From the NCBI GenBank assembly GCA_023389575.1, contig JAEWEG010000050.1, forward strand, positions 62,001-126,000: 64,000 nucleotides of DNA, read 5' to 3'. A model generated the notes under the pieces. The model made no database searches. It had not been told where the DNA came from and saw nothing but the letters and a program-made list of their open reading frames with translations. The stretch comes from Chloroflexota bacterium (GTDB lineage Bacteria; Chloroflexota; Chloroflexia; Thermomicrobiales; UBA6265). The translations under genes were made by a program, and so were the position numbers. Shown in pieces: positions 8,477-16,502 of the stretch; the stretch's first letter is position 1; each line of letters opens with the position of its first letter.

Positions 8477-8907
8477 AGCGACATCCGCCACGGTGGTCAC
8501 GCTTGCCATGCGGGAGGGAGGCCCATACTGCGGCCAGTTCCCGCCTGGAAGCGGTGCGATCGGCGGCCGCGCAGGACCTCCTTACGGTCCGTGACGAGAC
8601 CGGTCCGGCGCCACCATTCCGGACCTGGTCGTGGTTCGCGAGCACGCGGACGCGCTGGATTCGCGAGTGTCCGTTCCGCCGATGTACCGGCAATCCGCGC
8701 CCGCGCTGGATGAGTACGCCCATCAGGGTCTGACGTGAACGCGGTCGACGCCGACGGGGCGAAGACAGGCTTCGCCACTACCAACCTGATGAGGTGGTAT
8801 CCGATCGGAGACTGGCTGGCGGGCAGGGCATCGCGTTTCGCGGGGTACGAAAAAGGACGGGCCGCTGGGCCCGTCCTTTTTCGTGTGGTGTGCCTGATCC
8901 GGTTGGA
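8477..8907. other. Gene-poor interval after the mannonate dehydratase
   Basis: About 430 bases without a convincing gene; apart from the bidirectional terminator at 8847-8884 I recognise nothing. Short open frames in the first 370 bases, in two plus-strand phases, lack ribosome sites. They could be decay products of an old gene, but no family is recognisable. Confidence 0.5.
8847..8884. terminator. Bidirectional terminator hairpin
   Basis: A perfect 17-bp stem (8847-8863 with 8868-8884) around the loop GCTG. A5 on the left arm and T5 on the right arm give U-rich ends in both directions. It can end the plus-strand transcript from the left and the minus-strand SodC-like gene that stops at 8908. 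Confidence 0.88.
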
Positions 8908-9480
8908 TTACGCGGCCGGGGTGGCTTCCGGCTCGGTGCTGGCTGGCTCGGCGAGGTAGACCTCGACATCCACGTTGCCATCATCGTCGGCGTCGAGCTT
9001 GGCGATGCCGGTGTAGCCTGAGTCGTTCAGCGGGCGGAGGGAGATGACGAGTTCGTCGTCGACCACGACGCCGCCGATCTCACCGCAGGCGATGTAGTTC
9101 TGGATGTTCTCTTCACTCTCGTGGACCACGATGGAGTGGGAGGAGGCCAGGACATCGTCCTCGAAGCTGAGTTCGATGTCATCGGTTTCCGAGTAGAGCA
9201 CGGCTGGGGCCGTCAGCACACCCTGAGGCGCGTTGTCGGTGTCTTCACCGTCGTCGTCATCATCATCATCGGCGCCGCGAACCGTGATGTTGTTCAGCGG
9301 GGCGGCGGGATTGGGATCGAGGTTTGTGCAGTCGCCGAGGTGAATGTGCGCGGGATGGGAGTGCACGCCTTCACCGGACGTGTCGTCCTGGGCGAGAGCG
9401 ATGCCCGCGCCGCCGACGGTGAGGGTGCCCACGAGAAGCGCGCCAATGGTGTACTGCTTGAGAGATGCGTGAAGTTGCAT
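8908..9480 (-). CDS. Secreted Cu/Zn-superoxide-dismutase-like protein, divergent
   Basis: A 190-residue exported protein: signal peptide to about residue 30 (ending IALAQ), then a domain with fragments recalling SodC. These are VHSHPAHIHLGDC (compare the SodC HGFHVH-GDC segment) and SIVVHESEENIQNYIACGEI with GG (compare SVVH and ACGVIG). The complete set of copper/zinc histidines is not evident. An acidic loop with seven consecutive Asp (about residues 70-76) sits between. ATG 9480 has AGGAGG and AAGGA upstream. It lies 47 bases after a 27-codon membrane-peptide gene and probably shares its transcript. Superoxide chemistry is unproven. Confidence 0.6.
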   Translation of the reverse strand: MQLHASLKQYTIGALLVGTLTVGGAGIALAQDDTSGEGVHSHPAHIHLGDCTNLDPNPAAPLNNITVRGADDDDDDDGEDTDNAPQGVLTAPAVLYSETDDIELSFEDDVLASSHSIVVHESEENIQNYIACGEIGGVVVDDELVISLRPLNDSGYTGIAKLDADDDGNVDVEVYLAEPASTEPEATPAA

Positions 9481-9527
9481 GTGATCCTTTTCCTCCTGAT
9501 GACTACATGACGACCAAACGAACGCCG

Positions 9528-9611
9528 CTAGCGTGTTCTCTGGAAGAGGTAGATGATCGCGAGGATAACCAGGATGATGATGAGAATGTAAAGAACTGGT
9601 CCTACATCCAT
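9528..9611 (-). CDS. 27-residue membrane peptide
   Basis: A tiny gene encoding MDVGPVLYILIIILVILAII followed by YLFQRTR. It is one hydrophobic span (about residues 5-22) with a basic C-terminal tail, so probably N-out/C-in. Support for reality: AAGGAG lies 9 bases before the ATG, a good promoter (TTGCTT, 17 bases, CATAAT) lies just upstream, and the SodC-like gene follows after 47 bases in the same direction. It looks like the very small single-span proteins that modulate larger membrane complexes. No named family is recognised. Confidence 0.65.
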   Translation of the reverse strand: MDVGPVLYILIIILVILAIIYLFQRTR

Positions 9612-9644
9612 GCTTTCGTGCTCCTTCCGCGGGTAGACCCGTCG

Positions 9645-9673
9645 ATTATGGTCAATAGTCTCGCTACAAGCAA
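9645..9673 (-). promoter_or_regulatory. Sigma-70-type promoter of the membrane-peptide/SodC-like operon
   Basis: Minus strand: -35 TTGCTT (9668-9673), a 17-base spacer, -10 CATAAT (9645-9650). The expected transcription start is near 9638, giving a leader of about 27 bases with AAGGAG in it. Geometry and position strongly suggest a working promoter. Confidence 0.6.
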
Positions 9674-9687
9674 GCTTCCGCTAGCCC

Positions 9688-9735
9688 CTGGAGTGGGAAG
9701 CCACCCGCGTCGTCGAGCGTGGTTTCCCACTCCAG
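9688..9735. repeat. Long inverted repeat upstream of the membrane-peptide promoter
   Basis: Two 17-base arms (9688-9704 and 9719-9735), complementary except for one G:T position, flank a 14-base loop. There is no T-run on either side, so it is not a standard terminator. It ends 15 bases before the -35 of the minus-strand promoter, so it could be an operator or a structured RNA from read-through. Confidence 0.55.
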
Positions 9736-10048
9736 CGGTCCACCGGTCAAGGCTGGGGCCCGTCCGGAGGTACACGGATTCGCGTTGTGATCTGACGTAG
9801 TCGCCGCCCGCTCTCCACTGAAACGCTTCCACTCCTCCCGGTTCGCCCCTTGCAGGCGGCCCTGGATCGTCTTGGCGCGGTCAAGACCAGGCGGCTGAAG
9901 CCGGGTCTTGCTCAGGAAGGTTGGTGGGCGTCTCGTTTCACACCGCCACTCGTACCGTAGCCAAAGCCTAGGGGTGTTTCGCGGTCAATGCCATGCATGA
10001 GGGCGCATATGCGAGAAGTACATATTTTGTGGGTAAGCCAGAGAGGAA

Positions 10049-10076
10049 ACGACCCGGGCGATTTCGCCCGGGTCGT
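10049..10076 (-). terminator. Terminator hairpin downstream of lon
   Basis: A perfect 12-bp stem (10049-10060 with 10065-10076) and a 4-base loop, starting 11 bases past the lon stop codon. On the minus strand it is followed by a pyrimidine-rich stretch with few consecutive U. Confidence 0.65.
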
Positions 10077-10087
10077 GCCGGAGAGGG

Positions 10088-12913
10088 TTACGGCTTCATC
10101 GAGGCTGGCAGGGGATCCTGGATCGCGCCCGGGGCGTCGATGGCGCCATGGCGGGAGGTGTCCTTGCGGGGCTTTCGCGAGCGCTCCGGCTTGCCGGACG
10201 ACGAACCCGGGTGCGGGGAGGCGGGATCGGTGACGAGGGCCGTGGCGAGCACTTCGTCGAGGGTGCTGACTTCCACCAGTTCGAGATCGGCCTTCACCAC
10301 GTCGGGAATGTCGGCGATGTCCTTGGCATTCTTCCTGGGCAGGATGAAGGTCTTGATGCCACCGCGGTGCGCGGCCAGCGTCTTCTCGCGAAGGCCACCG
10401 ATGGGCAGGACCTTGCCTCGGAGCGTGATCTCGCCCGTCATCGCCACGTCGCGGCGGACCTGGACACCGGTGAGGGCGGATATGAGCGCGGTGGCCATGG
10501 TGATGCCGGCGGAGGGGCCGTCCTTGGGGATGGACCCGGCCGGAACGTGGACGTGGATGTTGTTCTTGTCGAACACCTCGGGGTCGATGCCGAGCGAAGT
10601 GGCCCGGGACCGCGCGTAGGACAGGGCGGCGCGAGCCGATTCCTGCATGACATCGCCAAGCTTGCCGGTGAGCGACAGCTCGCCCTTGCCTGGCATCACG
10701 GTGACCTCGATGGAGAGGAGGTCGCCACCGATGCTGGTCACGGCGGCGCCAGTGGCCACCCCAACCTCGTCCTGCTCCTCGGCCAGGCCGAAGTCGTAGC
10801 GCGGGATGCCGAGGTAGTCCGGCACGTTCTCGGCCTCGAGGGTGATCGACTCCGGCGGATTGGACCCGGCGAACTTGCGCGCGACCTTCCGGCAGAGCGA
10901 CCCGACCTCGCGTTCGAGGTTGCGGACGCCTGATTCCTCGGTGTACTCGCGGACCACGCGGCGCAGGGCATCCTGGGTGATGACCAGTTGCTGGTCCGTC
11001 AGGCCGTGGGATTCCAGCGCCTTCGGCACCAGGTAGTTGGTGGCGATGGCGAGCTTTTCGATCTCGGTGTAGCCGGACACCTCGATGATCTCCATCCGGT
11101 CGCGCAGGGCGGGCGGGATGGGATCGAGCATGTTCGCGGTGGTGATGAAGATCACCTTCGAGAGGTCGAACGGGACTTCCATGTAGTGATCGGAGTACGT
11201 GGAGTTCTGCTCGGGGTCCAGAACTTCGAGCAGGGCCGACGACGGATCACCCCGGAATGTGTCGGCGCCGAGCTTGTCGACCTCGTCCAGCACGATCACC
11301 GGGTTCAGGCTGCCCGCGTCGCGCACGGCCTTGATCACGCGGCCAGGCATGGCGCCCACGTAGGTGCGCCGGTGCCCCCGGATTTCGGCTTCGTCGCGGA
11401 CACCGCCAAGCGACATGCGGACGTATTCACGGCCGATGGCACGGGCGATGGACTTGCCGAGACTGGTCTTACCGACGCCCGGAGGGCCGACGAAACAGAG
11501 GATCGGGGCGCGGAGCTTGTCGCCGGCCAGCTTGCGGACGGCGATGTACTCGATGATGCGCTCCTTCACCTTGTCGAGCCCGTAGTGGTCCTCGTCGAGG
11601 ATGGAGGCGGCTTCATCGAGGTCCAGCCGGTCCTCGGTTTCCTTGGCCCACGGAAGTTCGGTCAACCATTCAAGGTAGGTGCGGATGACGCCGATCTCGG
11701 GCGAGAAGGGGTGCTGCTGCTCCAGCCGTTCGACCTGGGCGATGGCCTTGGTCTTGACCTCGTCCGGCATGCCGGAGGCGTCGATCTTCTCCCGAATCTC
11801 GTTGGCCACGGCCTCTTCCGACGAGCCCTCGCCGAGTTCCTTCTGGATGGCGCGGAGCTGCTCGCGGAGGAAGTACTCCCGCTGCTGGCGGTCCATGCCC
11901 GCCTGGGCCTCGGACTGGATTTCATGCCGGAGGTTGAGGACGTCGAGCCGCTTCTGGATCATGACGCTGAGCTGGCGAAGCCGTTCGATGGGGTCGAGCG
12001 TCTCCAGCAGGGTCTGGCGCTGCTGCGAGGTGAATTCCGGCGAGAACGCGATCAGGTCGGCGAGCCAGCCGGGCTCGTCGACGCCGCGAACCATCGTCAG
12101 GACTTCCTCGGGCACGTTCGGCAGCATCGAGATGTAGCTCTCGATCTGCTCGAGCACGGCCGACATCGCGGCCTCGGTGCGGCCCGGATCGGAGACGACA
12201 TCGTCCTCGCGGCGAACGCGGGCGGCCACGAAGGGCTGGTCCTGGATGAGCTCCTCGGCCACGCCGCGGCTCACGCCCTGGAGAATGACGTGGTCCTGGC
12301 CGCCGGGCCGGGAGATGTACTGGCCGACCTCGGCGATGACGCCGACGTTGCACAGTTCGTACTGGATGGTTTCATCCCACTGCTCGGAACTGGGAGCGGT
12401 GGGCTCGTCCGCGGTGAAGGTGTCGTAATCCTCGTTACCGGCTTCCTCGGCGATGAGGTCCGTCATCATGTCGATCAGGTCGCGCTCGGGGCCGTTGCCA
12501 TTGGCCGGTTCCCCATCCCTGTGCTCGACGGGACGTTCGGTGAGCACGAGCACGTAGCGCGGGGTCATGCGCATGGCGCGATCGATGGCGCGGGCCGTCT
12601 CGTCGTCCTCCACCGGGTAGGGGATGGACATGTGCGGCAGGAGAATGGTTTCGTCGGTAATGACGACGGGCAGGGCGAGCGCCTCCTTCGCCACCTTCTT
12701 GCGGCGGGGGGAACGCTTGCGCGGAGCCGGTTTTTCGTCCGAATCGGCGTCGGCCGCGGCGGTTGACGCGGCGGCCCGGGGCTTGCGGGCGCGTGGCTTG
12801 CGCGCCGGTTTCGCCTCGGTGGCGGCTTCGGCGGCTGGCTCCTGGTCGCCGGACTGGTCGGTCGGGTCGTCCTGGTCTGGCGTCCGATCGAGATCCTTGT
12901 CGTGATCAGCCAT
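10088..12913 (-). CDS. lon: ATP-dependent protease Lon
   Basis: A 941-residue LonA protease degrading misfolded and regulatory proteins in the cytoplasm. Domains in order: an unusual 75-residue charged, Ala/Pro-rich, Arg/Lys-rich head; the LON substrate-recognition domain (from PHMSIPYPV); the AAA+ module with Walker A GPPGVGKTS (about residue 474) and Walker B VIVLDEVDKL; and the protease domain with catalytic Ser in PKDGPSAG (about residue 800) and Lys in LREKTLAAHRGG. A basic Ser/Pro-rich tail of about 45 residues ends the protein. Lon is usually near 800 residues, so both ends are extended. ATG 12913 is taken; the frame is open 45 bases upstream through a GTG. Confidence 0.96.
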   Translation of the reverse strand: MADHDKDLDRTPDQDDPTDQSGDQEPAAEAATEAKPARKPRARKPRAAASTAAADADSDEKPAPRKRSPRRKKVAKEALALPVVITDETILLPHMSIPYPVEDDETARAIDRAMRMTPRYVLVLTERPVEHRDGEPANGNGPERDLIDMMTDLIAEEAGNEDYDTFTADEPTAPSSEQWDETIQYELCNVGVIAEVGQYISRPGGQDHVILQGVSRGVAEELIQDQPFVAARVRREDDVVSDPGRTEAAMSAVLEQIESYISMLPNVPEEVLTMVRGVDEPGWLADLIAFSPEFTSQQRQTLLETLDPIERLRQLSVMIQKRLDVLNLRHEIQSEAQAGMDRQQREYFLREQLRAIQKELGEGSSEEAVANEIREKIDASGMPDEVKTKAIAQVERLEQQHPFSPEIGVIRTYLEWLTELPWAKETEDRLDLDEAASILDEDHYGLDKVKERIIEYIAVRKLAGDKLRAPILCFVGPPGVGKTSLGKSIARAIGREYVRMSLGGVRDEAEIRGHRRTYVGAMPGRVIKAVRDAGSLNPVIVLDEVDKLGADTFRGDPSSALLEVLDPEQNSTYSDHYMEVPFDLSKVIFITTANMLDPIPPALRDRMEIIEVSGYTEIEKLAIATNYLVPKALESHGLTDQQLVITQDALRRVVREYTEESGVRNLEREVGSLCRKVARKFAGSNPPESITLEAENVPDYLGIPRYDFGLAEEQDEVGVATGAAVTSIGGDLLSIEVTVMPGKGELSLTGKLGDVMQESARAALSYARSRATSLGIDPEVFDKNNIHVHVPAGSIPKDGPSAGITMATALISALTGVQVRRDVAMTGEITLRGKVLPIGGLREKTLAAHRGGIKTFILPRKNAKDIADIPDVVKADLELVEVSTLDEVLATALVTDPASPHPGSSSGKPERSRKPRKDTSRHGAIDAPGAIQDPLPASMKP

Positions 12914-13228
12914 GAAGGGTCGGTCTCGACTTTCGTGACAGGTGCGGAACCGCCGCACATCGGTTAGGTGACATGTTTATCGGGGCGAATGCCTGAAAAA
13001 GGCTATCGAACATGGCGGCGCCGGGACGGATGAAGTACAAGTCCCATGGCGGCTTTCCAGCCATCGCGAAAGTGTACTTGGGGCAGACCTCGCTTTGACA
13101 CTATACGAGTGGTCAGGTTTCTGTATTCCGGGGATTACTGTGCCCAGCAGTCACCGTTTAACTCGAAGAGATGGTATACCTCGTAGTGAGCAATGGGCCG
13201 TACGGTCACTAATGACATCGACATGTGA
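12914..13228. other. Divergent intergenic region lon / coiled-coil protein
   Basis: About 315 bases with no gene. It contains an imperfect inverted repeat at 13033-13079 (arms AAGTACA...TGTACTT with inner ATGGCGGCT...AGCCAT). A TTGACA at 13095-13100 has no well-spaced -10. I do not see a CIRCE or HAIR heat-shock operator. Confidence 0.45.
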
Positions 13229-14272
13229 ATGAAGGGCAATGCTGTGGCGGGCGGAAGTGGGGACATGACAAGCGACGGGACCATCATCGAGCCGGGAGCA
13301 CGCTCGGAGGACCTCGAAACCACATCGACAGACCTGTCCGAACTCCACGCCCTGCTGGGGCGGGCCCGGGAGCGCCTCTCATTCTATGAAGGGTTCGACC
13401 GGATCATCGCCGAGAACGTGCGCCGGTCGGGCGAGCTCATGCTCGAGTCGCTTCGCGTACGGGACAAGCTGAACACCGACGCCAATTTCCTCGGGGCGGA
13501 AGAGCGGTCTCGCATCCTGCGGCGCCTGAACGGGCTCGACGGCGCGCTGAACACGATGCAGGCGAACCTGGACGACGTGGTGCGCCAGGTGTCCGACCTG
13601 CGCGAGTCGCTGACCCACGCGGCCGAGAGCGACGAACTACCCGAGATCGAGACGACGCCAGACGCGGGCGCCGGCCCGGACGACATCGACCACGCGACGT
13701 TGATGGCGATGGTCGCCACCGAGCCTCAGGGATCCGTCGCGGAGCCAGCGGCCGAGACGGTTCAGGAGGCATCGCCAGCGGCCACGGTCCCGCCGCCGTC
13801 GACGCCCGCGCCGGTCGAACAGCCAGTCGCGGCTCCCGCGACGCCACCCGTGCAGTCGCCTCCTGTCACCCAGCCCGTCACGCCGACGGTGACCCCCGCG
13901 CCGCCGACACCCGTTCCCACACCCATCCCACAGCCGAGTCCGGTGGCGCAACCCGTCGCGTCCGCGCCGTCTCCCCAGGTTGGCGGCTTCGCGGAGGCCC
14001 CGCGCGAGACGTGGAACGAGCAGCGGACGATCGAGGTCATCGCGCACGACGTCACGCGGGCGGCGGTTGCGCTGGCGTTGCAGGGGCACCTGCGTTCCCT
14101 GCCACAGGTAACGATGGTGGACGCGCGAGAATTCGCCAGCGGCATGCTGCGATTGCAGGTCGCCGCCACGTCGTCGCTGACCCAGGCCGACCTGACAGGC
14201 TGGGCCGGAAGCGAGCAGATGGTGATCGTCCAGCTTCAGCCGACGGTGGTGGAGCTCCGCTTTACATCCTGA
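13229..14272 (+). CDS. Coiled-coil / Pro-rich linker protein of unknown function
   Basis: Up to 347 residues in three parts. Residues about 35-135 are charged and heptad-like (LHALLGRARERLSFYEGFDR and onwards), likely coiled coil. About 140-260 is a low-complexity Pro/Thr/Ala/Val linker with many TP and VP pairs. The last 80 residues form a compact alpha/beta-looking domain (RTIEVIAHDVTRAAVALALQ ... SGMLRLQV). No signal peptide, so probably cytoplasmic. The start is ambiguous: ATG 13229 has no ribosome site, GTG 13244 has AAGGG 7 bases upstream, and ATG 13265 has GGAAG. A bridging or scaffold role is only a guess from architecture. Confidence 0.6.
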   Translation: MKGNAVAGGSGDMTSDGTIIEPGARSEDLETTSTDLSELHALLGRARERLSFYEGFDRIIAENVRRSGELMLESLRVRDKLNTDANFLGAEERSRILRRLNGLDGALNTMQANLDDVVRQVSDLRESLTHAAESDELPEIETTPDAGAGPDDIDHATLMAMVATEPQGSVAEPAAETVQEASPAATVPPPSTPAPVEQPVAAPATPPVQSPPVTQPVTPTVTPAPPTPVPTPIPQPSPVAQPVASAPSPQVGGFAEAPRETWNEQRTIEVIAHDVTRAAVALALQGHLRSLPQVTMVDAREFASGMLRLQVAATSSLTQADLTGWAGSEQMVIVQLQPTVVELRFTS

Positions 14273-14479
14273 CCGGCCAAAACTGACCCTTCCGGCCGCG
14301 GAACTGGTGACGTAAGGTGTGCGTTTCATAGCATAATGGGGCAAGCACCAACGTAAACCGGCATATCGCAACACCAGGCCGTTCATTTACCTCTGGAACC
14401 AGATTCGCGACGTTCGCTTGGAGCGTCGATACGGCATGGTTCCGGACATTGCCCAGGGATCTGGGAGGGGACATAGGCG

Positions 14480-16312
14480 ATGAGTGACTCGCGGGCTGGC
14501 AAACAATACGTCTTCGTGACCTGGTTTGCCTTGCTGATTATTGTCGCGGGGATTTTCCCGTGGTCCGCCGCCGCCCAGGACGGCACGCCAGTGGATGAGC
14601 CGGTGACCGTTGAGACCGTCGAGACGGTCGAGACAGATCCCGCCACGGAAGAGCCCACGACCGCCCCGGTCGCCACCGAAGCGCCAGCGACGGAGGAGGC
14701 CGAGCCCACCGGGAACAAGGACGAGCCGCAAATGCGGCCGTCGAGCCTGTTGCAGGAAGAGGAGGCGACGCCGGTCGCGCCCAGCGTGACCTCGATCGAC
14801 CTCACCTGCGCCACGCCGGGCGCGAAGATCGCCGGCGTGATGACGACGAGCGACCCGGAAGCGGCGGCGGTCGTCGCGCTGCAACTGACGACCACCGACG
14901 ATCCGGAGATTCCGGCGTTGCAGGACCTCGGCGTGAATGTCGAGCCGGGCAAGACCAGCTACACCTTCGAGGCCGTGCTGGAGACGGGCGACTTCGAGAA
15001 ATCCACCACGAACAAGGTCGTGGTGAAGGGGCCGGACGGCGCCCCGGTCTCTGACGAGATCGAGATCGCCGCGGATGGAACCGCGACGGTTTGCGTTCCG
15101 GAGACCACGACCGCGCCGAGCGAGCCGGCTTCGTCCCCAACCGAGACGACCACGCCCGCCACGCCAACCTCGCCCTCGACGACGCAGCAGGGCAGGGTGA
15201 CGAACACGGGCGGCGCCAATCTGCGATGCCGATCCGCCGCGAACACATCGTCCACGATCCTCGCCCTGCTGCCGGCCAACTCGACGGTTCAGGTGCGTGG
15301 CGCGGCCGTCAATGGCTGGGTGCCCGTGACCTGCGCCGGGAAGGACGGCTGGGTCTCCGGCGCGTACCTGACCGTCAGCACCGTGCCGACCCAGCCAACC
15401 CCGACCGCCACGTCGACGGCGACCAGCACTCCGACCCAGGCGCCGGGCACTGGCTCGATCGCGACCGTGGTGAACACGGGCGGATCCAACCTCCGGTGCC
15501 GGACGGCCCCCAACACCGGTTCGTCGATCATCACGCTGCTGCCGATGGGAGCGCAGGTGGCGACGCGAGGGGCGACCAGCGGCGGCTGGGTGCCGGTGCT
15601 CTGCGGCGGGATGGACGGGTTCGTCTCGGCCGACTACGTGAAGCTCGGTTCGGGCACCGTGCCGCCGACCTCCACCGCGACGGCGACGAGCACTCCCGTG
15701 ACTCCCGCGCCGACCGTGGCGCCAGGCTCTGGCCAGGTCGCCTACGTGACGGGGACGGGCGGGGCGGGCCTCCGCTGCCGGACATCCGCGGTCAACGGCA
15801 CGGTGATCACCGTGCTGGCGGAGAACGCGAAGCTTTCCGTGACATCGCAGTCCAACGGCTGGGGCCAGGTGACCTGCGGCGGCCAGACCGGTTGGGTATC
15901 GCTCTCCTACGTGCTCTTCGCGGTCAACCCGGGCAGCGGCAACGGCGCGATTCGAATCGATATCAACCTGCGAACGCAATACATGATCGTGTACCAGGGC
16001 AACAACGTCCTCTCGCGGACGTACGTCAGCACCGGACGGCGCGGATTCGACACCCCGCCGGGCACCTTCTACATCAACCGCAAGGTGAAGGTGAAGGACA
16101 TGTCCGGCGTCCTTGGCGGCGAGTACTACCACGTGCGCAACGTGCCTGACGTCATGTACTTCACCAACCGGGGTCACGCGATTCACGGGGCGTACTGGCA
16201 CAACAACTTCGGGTACGTGATGAGCCATGGGTGCGTGAACCTGCCGCTCGGGTTCGCGACCTGGCTGTACAACATCACGCCGATCGGGACGAAGGTCACG
16301 ATCCACTGGTAG
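14480..16312 (+). CDS. SH3b-repeat L,D-transpeptidase (YkuD domain)
   Basis: A 610-residue secreted cell-wall enzyme. Order: signal/anchor (about 10-34), Thr/Glu/Pro-rich stretch, a small beta-type domain (about 105-205), a TTTAPSE-type linker, three SH3b modules separated by Thr/Pro linkers (about 230-480), and a C-terminal YkuD catalytic domain. The active-site signature is complete: His569 in IHGAY, His583 and nucleophile Cys585 in SHGCVNL. YkuD enzymes make 3-3 peptidoglycan crosslinks or attach proteins. Each SH3b module carries a Cys pair (LRCR ... VTCAG). GGGAGGGG lies upstream of ATG 14480. A perfect terminator follows. Confidence 0.92.
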   Translation: MSDSRAGKQYVFVTWFALLIIVAGIFPWSAAAQDGTPVDEPVTVETVETVETDPATEEPTTAPVATEAPATEEAEPTGNKDEPQMRPSSLLQEEEATPVAPSVTSIDLTCATPGAKIAGVMTTSDPEAAAVVALQLTTTDDPEIPALQDLGVNVEPGKTSYTFEAVLETGDFEKSTTNKVVVKGPDGAPVSDEIEIAADGTATVCVPETTTAPSEPASSPTETTTPATPTSPSTTQQGRVTNTGGANLRCRSAANTSSTILALLPANSTVQVRGAAVNGWVPVTCAGKDGWVSGAYLTVSTVPTQPTPTATSTATSTPTQAPGTGSIATVVNTGGSNLRCRTAPNTGSSIITLLPMGAQVATRGATSGGWVPVLCGGMDGFVSADYVKLGSGTVPPTSTATATSTPVTPAPTVAPGSGQVAYVTGTGGAGLRCRTSAVNGTVITVLAENAKLSVTSQSNGWGQVTCGGQTGWVSLSYVLFAVNPGSGNGAIRIDINLRTQYMIVYQGNNVLSRTYVSTGRRGFDTPPGTFYINRKVKVKDMSGVLGGEYYHVRNVPDVMYFTNRGHAIHGAYWHNNFGYVMSHGCVNLPLGFATWLYNITPIGTKVTIHW

Positions 16313-16331
16313 CGAGACATAGCCTCGTCAC

Positions 16332-16365
16332 ACGGCCCGCCATCCACTGCTGGATGGCGGGCCGT
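16332..16365. terminator. Terminator hairpin after the L,D-transpeptidase gene
   Basis: A perfect 15-bp stem (16332-16346 with 16351-16365) closing the loop CTGC, 19 bases after the stop codon. The trailing T-run is short. Confidence 0.75.
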
Positions 16366-16467
16366 CGCCATTTCCGGGGCGACTTCCGGCTTCTGATAGG
16401 GTGGAAGGCAAACGGTGAACGCGCACGAGGCGCGATCCCGACCAGGACGTGAATGCGTCGGCCGGGG

Positions 16468-16496
16468 TTGACATCAATATGGTTTAGTTCTAAACT
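16468..16496 (+). promoter_or_regulatory. Consensus sigma-70 promoter of the MarR operon
   Basis: Perfect -35 TTGACA (16468-16473), exact 17-base spacer, -10 TAAACT (16491-16496). The MarR ATG begins at 16503, six bases after the -10. The transcript start should therefore fall on or next to the ATG, giving a leaderless mRNA; no ribosome site is present before the ATG. Confidence 0.75.
16482..16495. promoter_or_regulatory. Palindromic operator overlapping the -10 (likely MarR autoregulation site)
   Basis: A perfect inverted repeat GTTTAG-TT-CTAAAC covers the 3' half of the spacer and five of the six bases of the -10. Dimeric MarR proteins bind such short palindromes, and binding here would block RNA polymerase. 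The adjacent regulator is the obvious candidate binder. Confidence 0.65.
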
Positions 16497-16502
16497 GAAT
16501 GC

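Larger units (their letters stand above)
9612..10087. other. Non-coding interval between membrane-peptide gene and lon
   Basis: About 475 bases with no supportable gene. It holds the minus-strand promoter at 9645-9673, the long inverted repeat at 9688-9735, and the lon terminator at 10049-10076. The middle (about 9740-10040) has small hairpin-forming segments (for example GTCTTG...CAAGAC near 9870) but no recognised RNA family. Confidence 0.5.

Noticed and set aside
8521..8740. Short open frames resembling a decayed gene
   Set aside because: Phase changes between segments, no ribosome site and no recognisable domain; kept only as an unexplained interval.
9740..10040. Possible riboswitch or structured RNA in the gap before lon
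   Set aside because: Only small local hairpins are visible and no known consensus (T-box, cobalamin, TPP, glycine) could be recognised.
10988..12766. 592-codon plus-strand frame antisense to lon
   Set aside because: Shadow of the lon gene: biased Gly/Asp/Val-rich composition, no family resemblance, no ribosome site.
13095..13127. TTGACA upstream of the coiled-coil gene as a promoter
   Set aside because: The only -10-like hexamer (TGTATT) would be 21 bases away; spacing is wrong.
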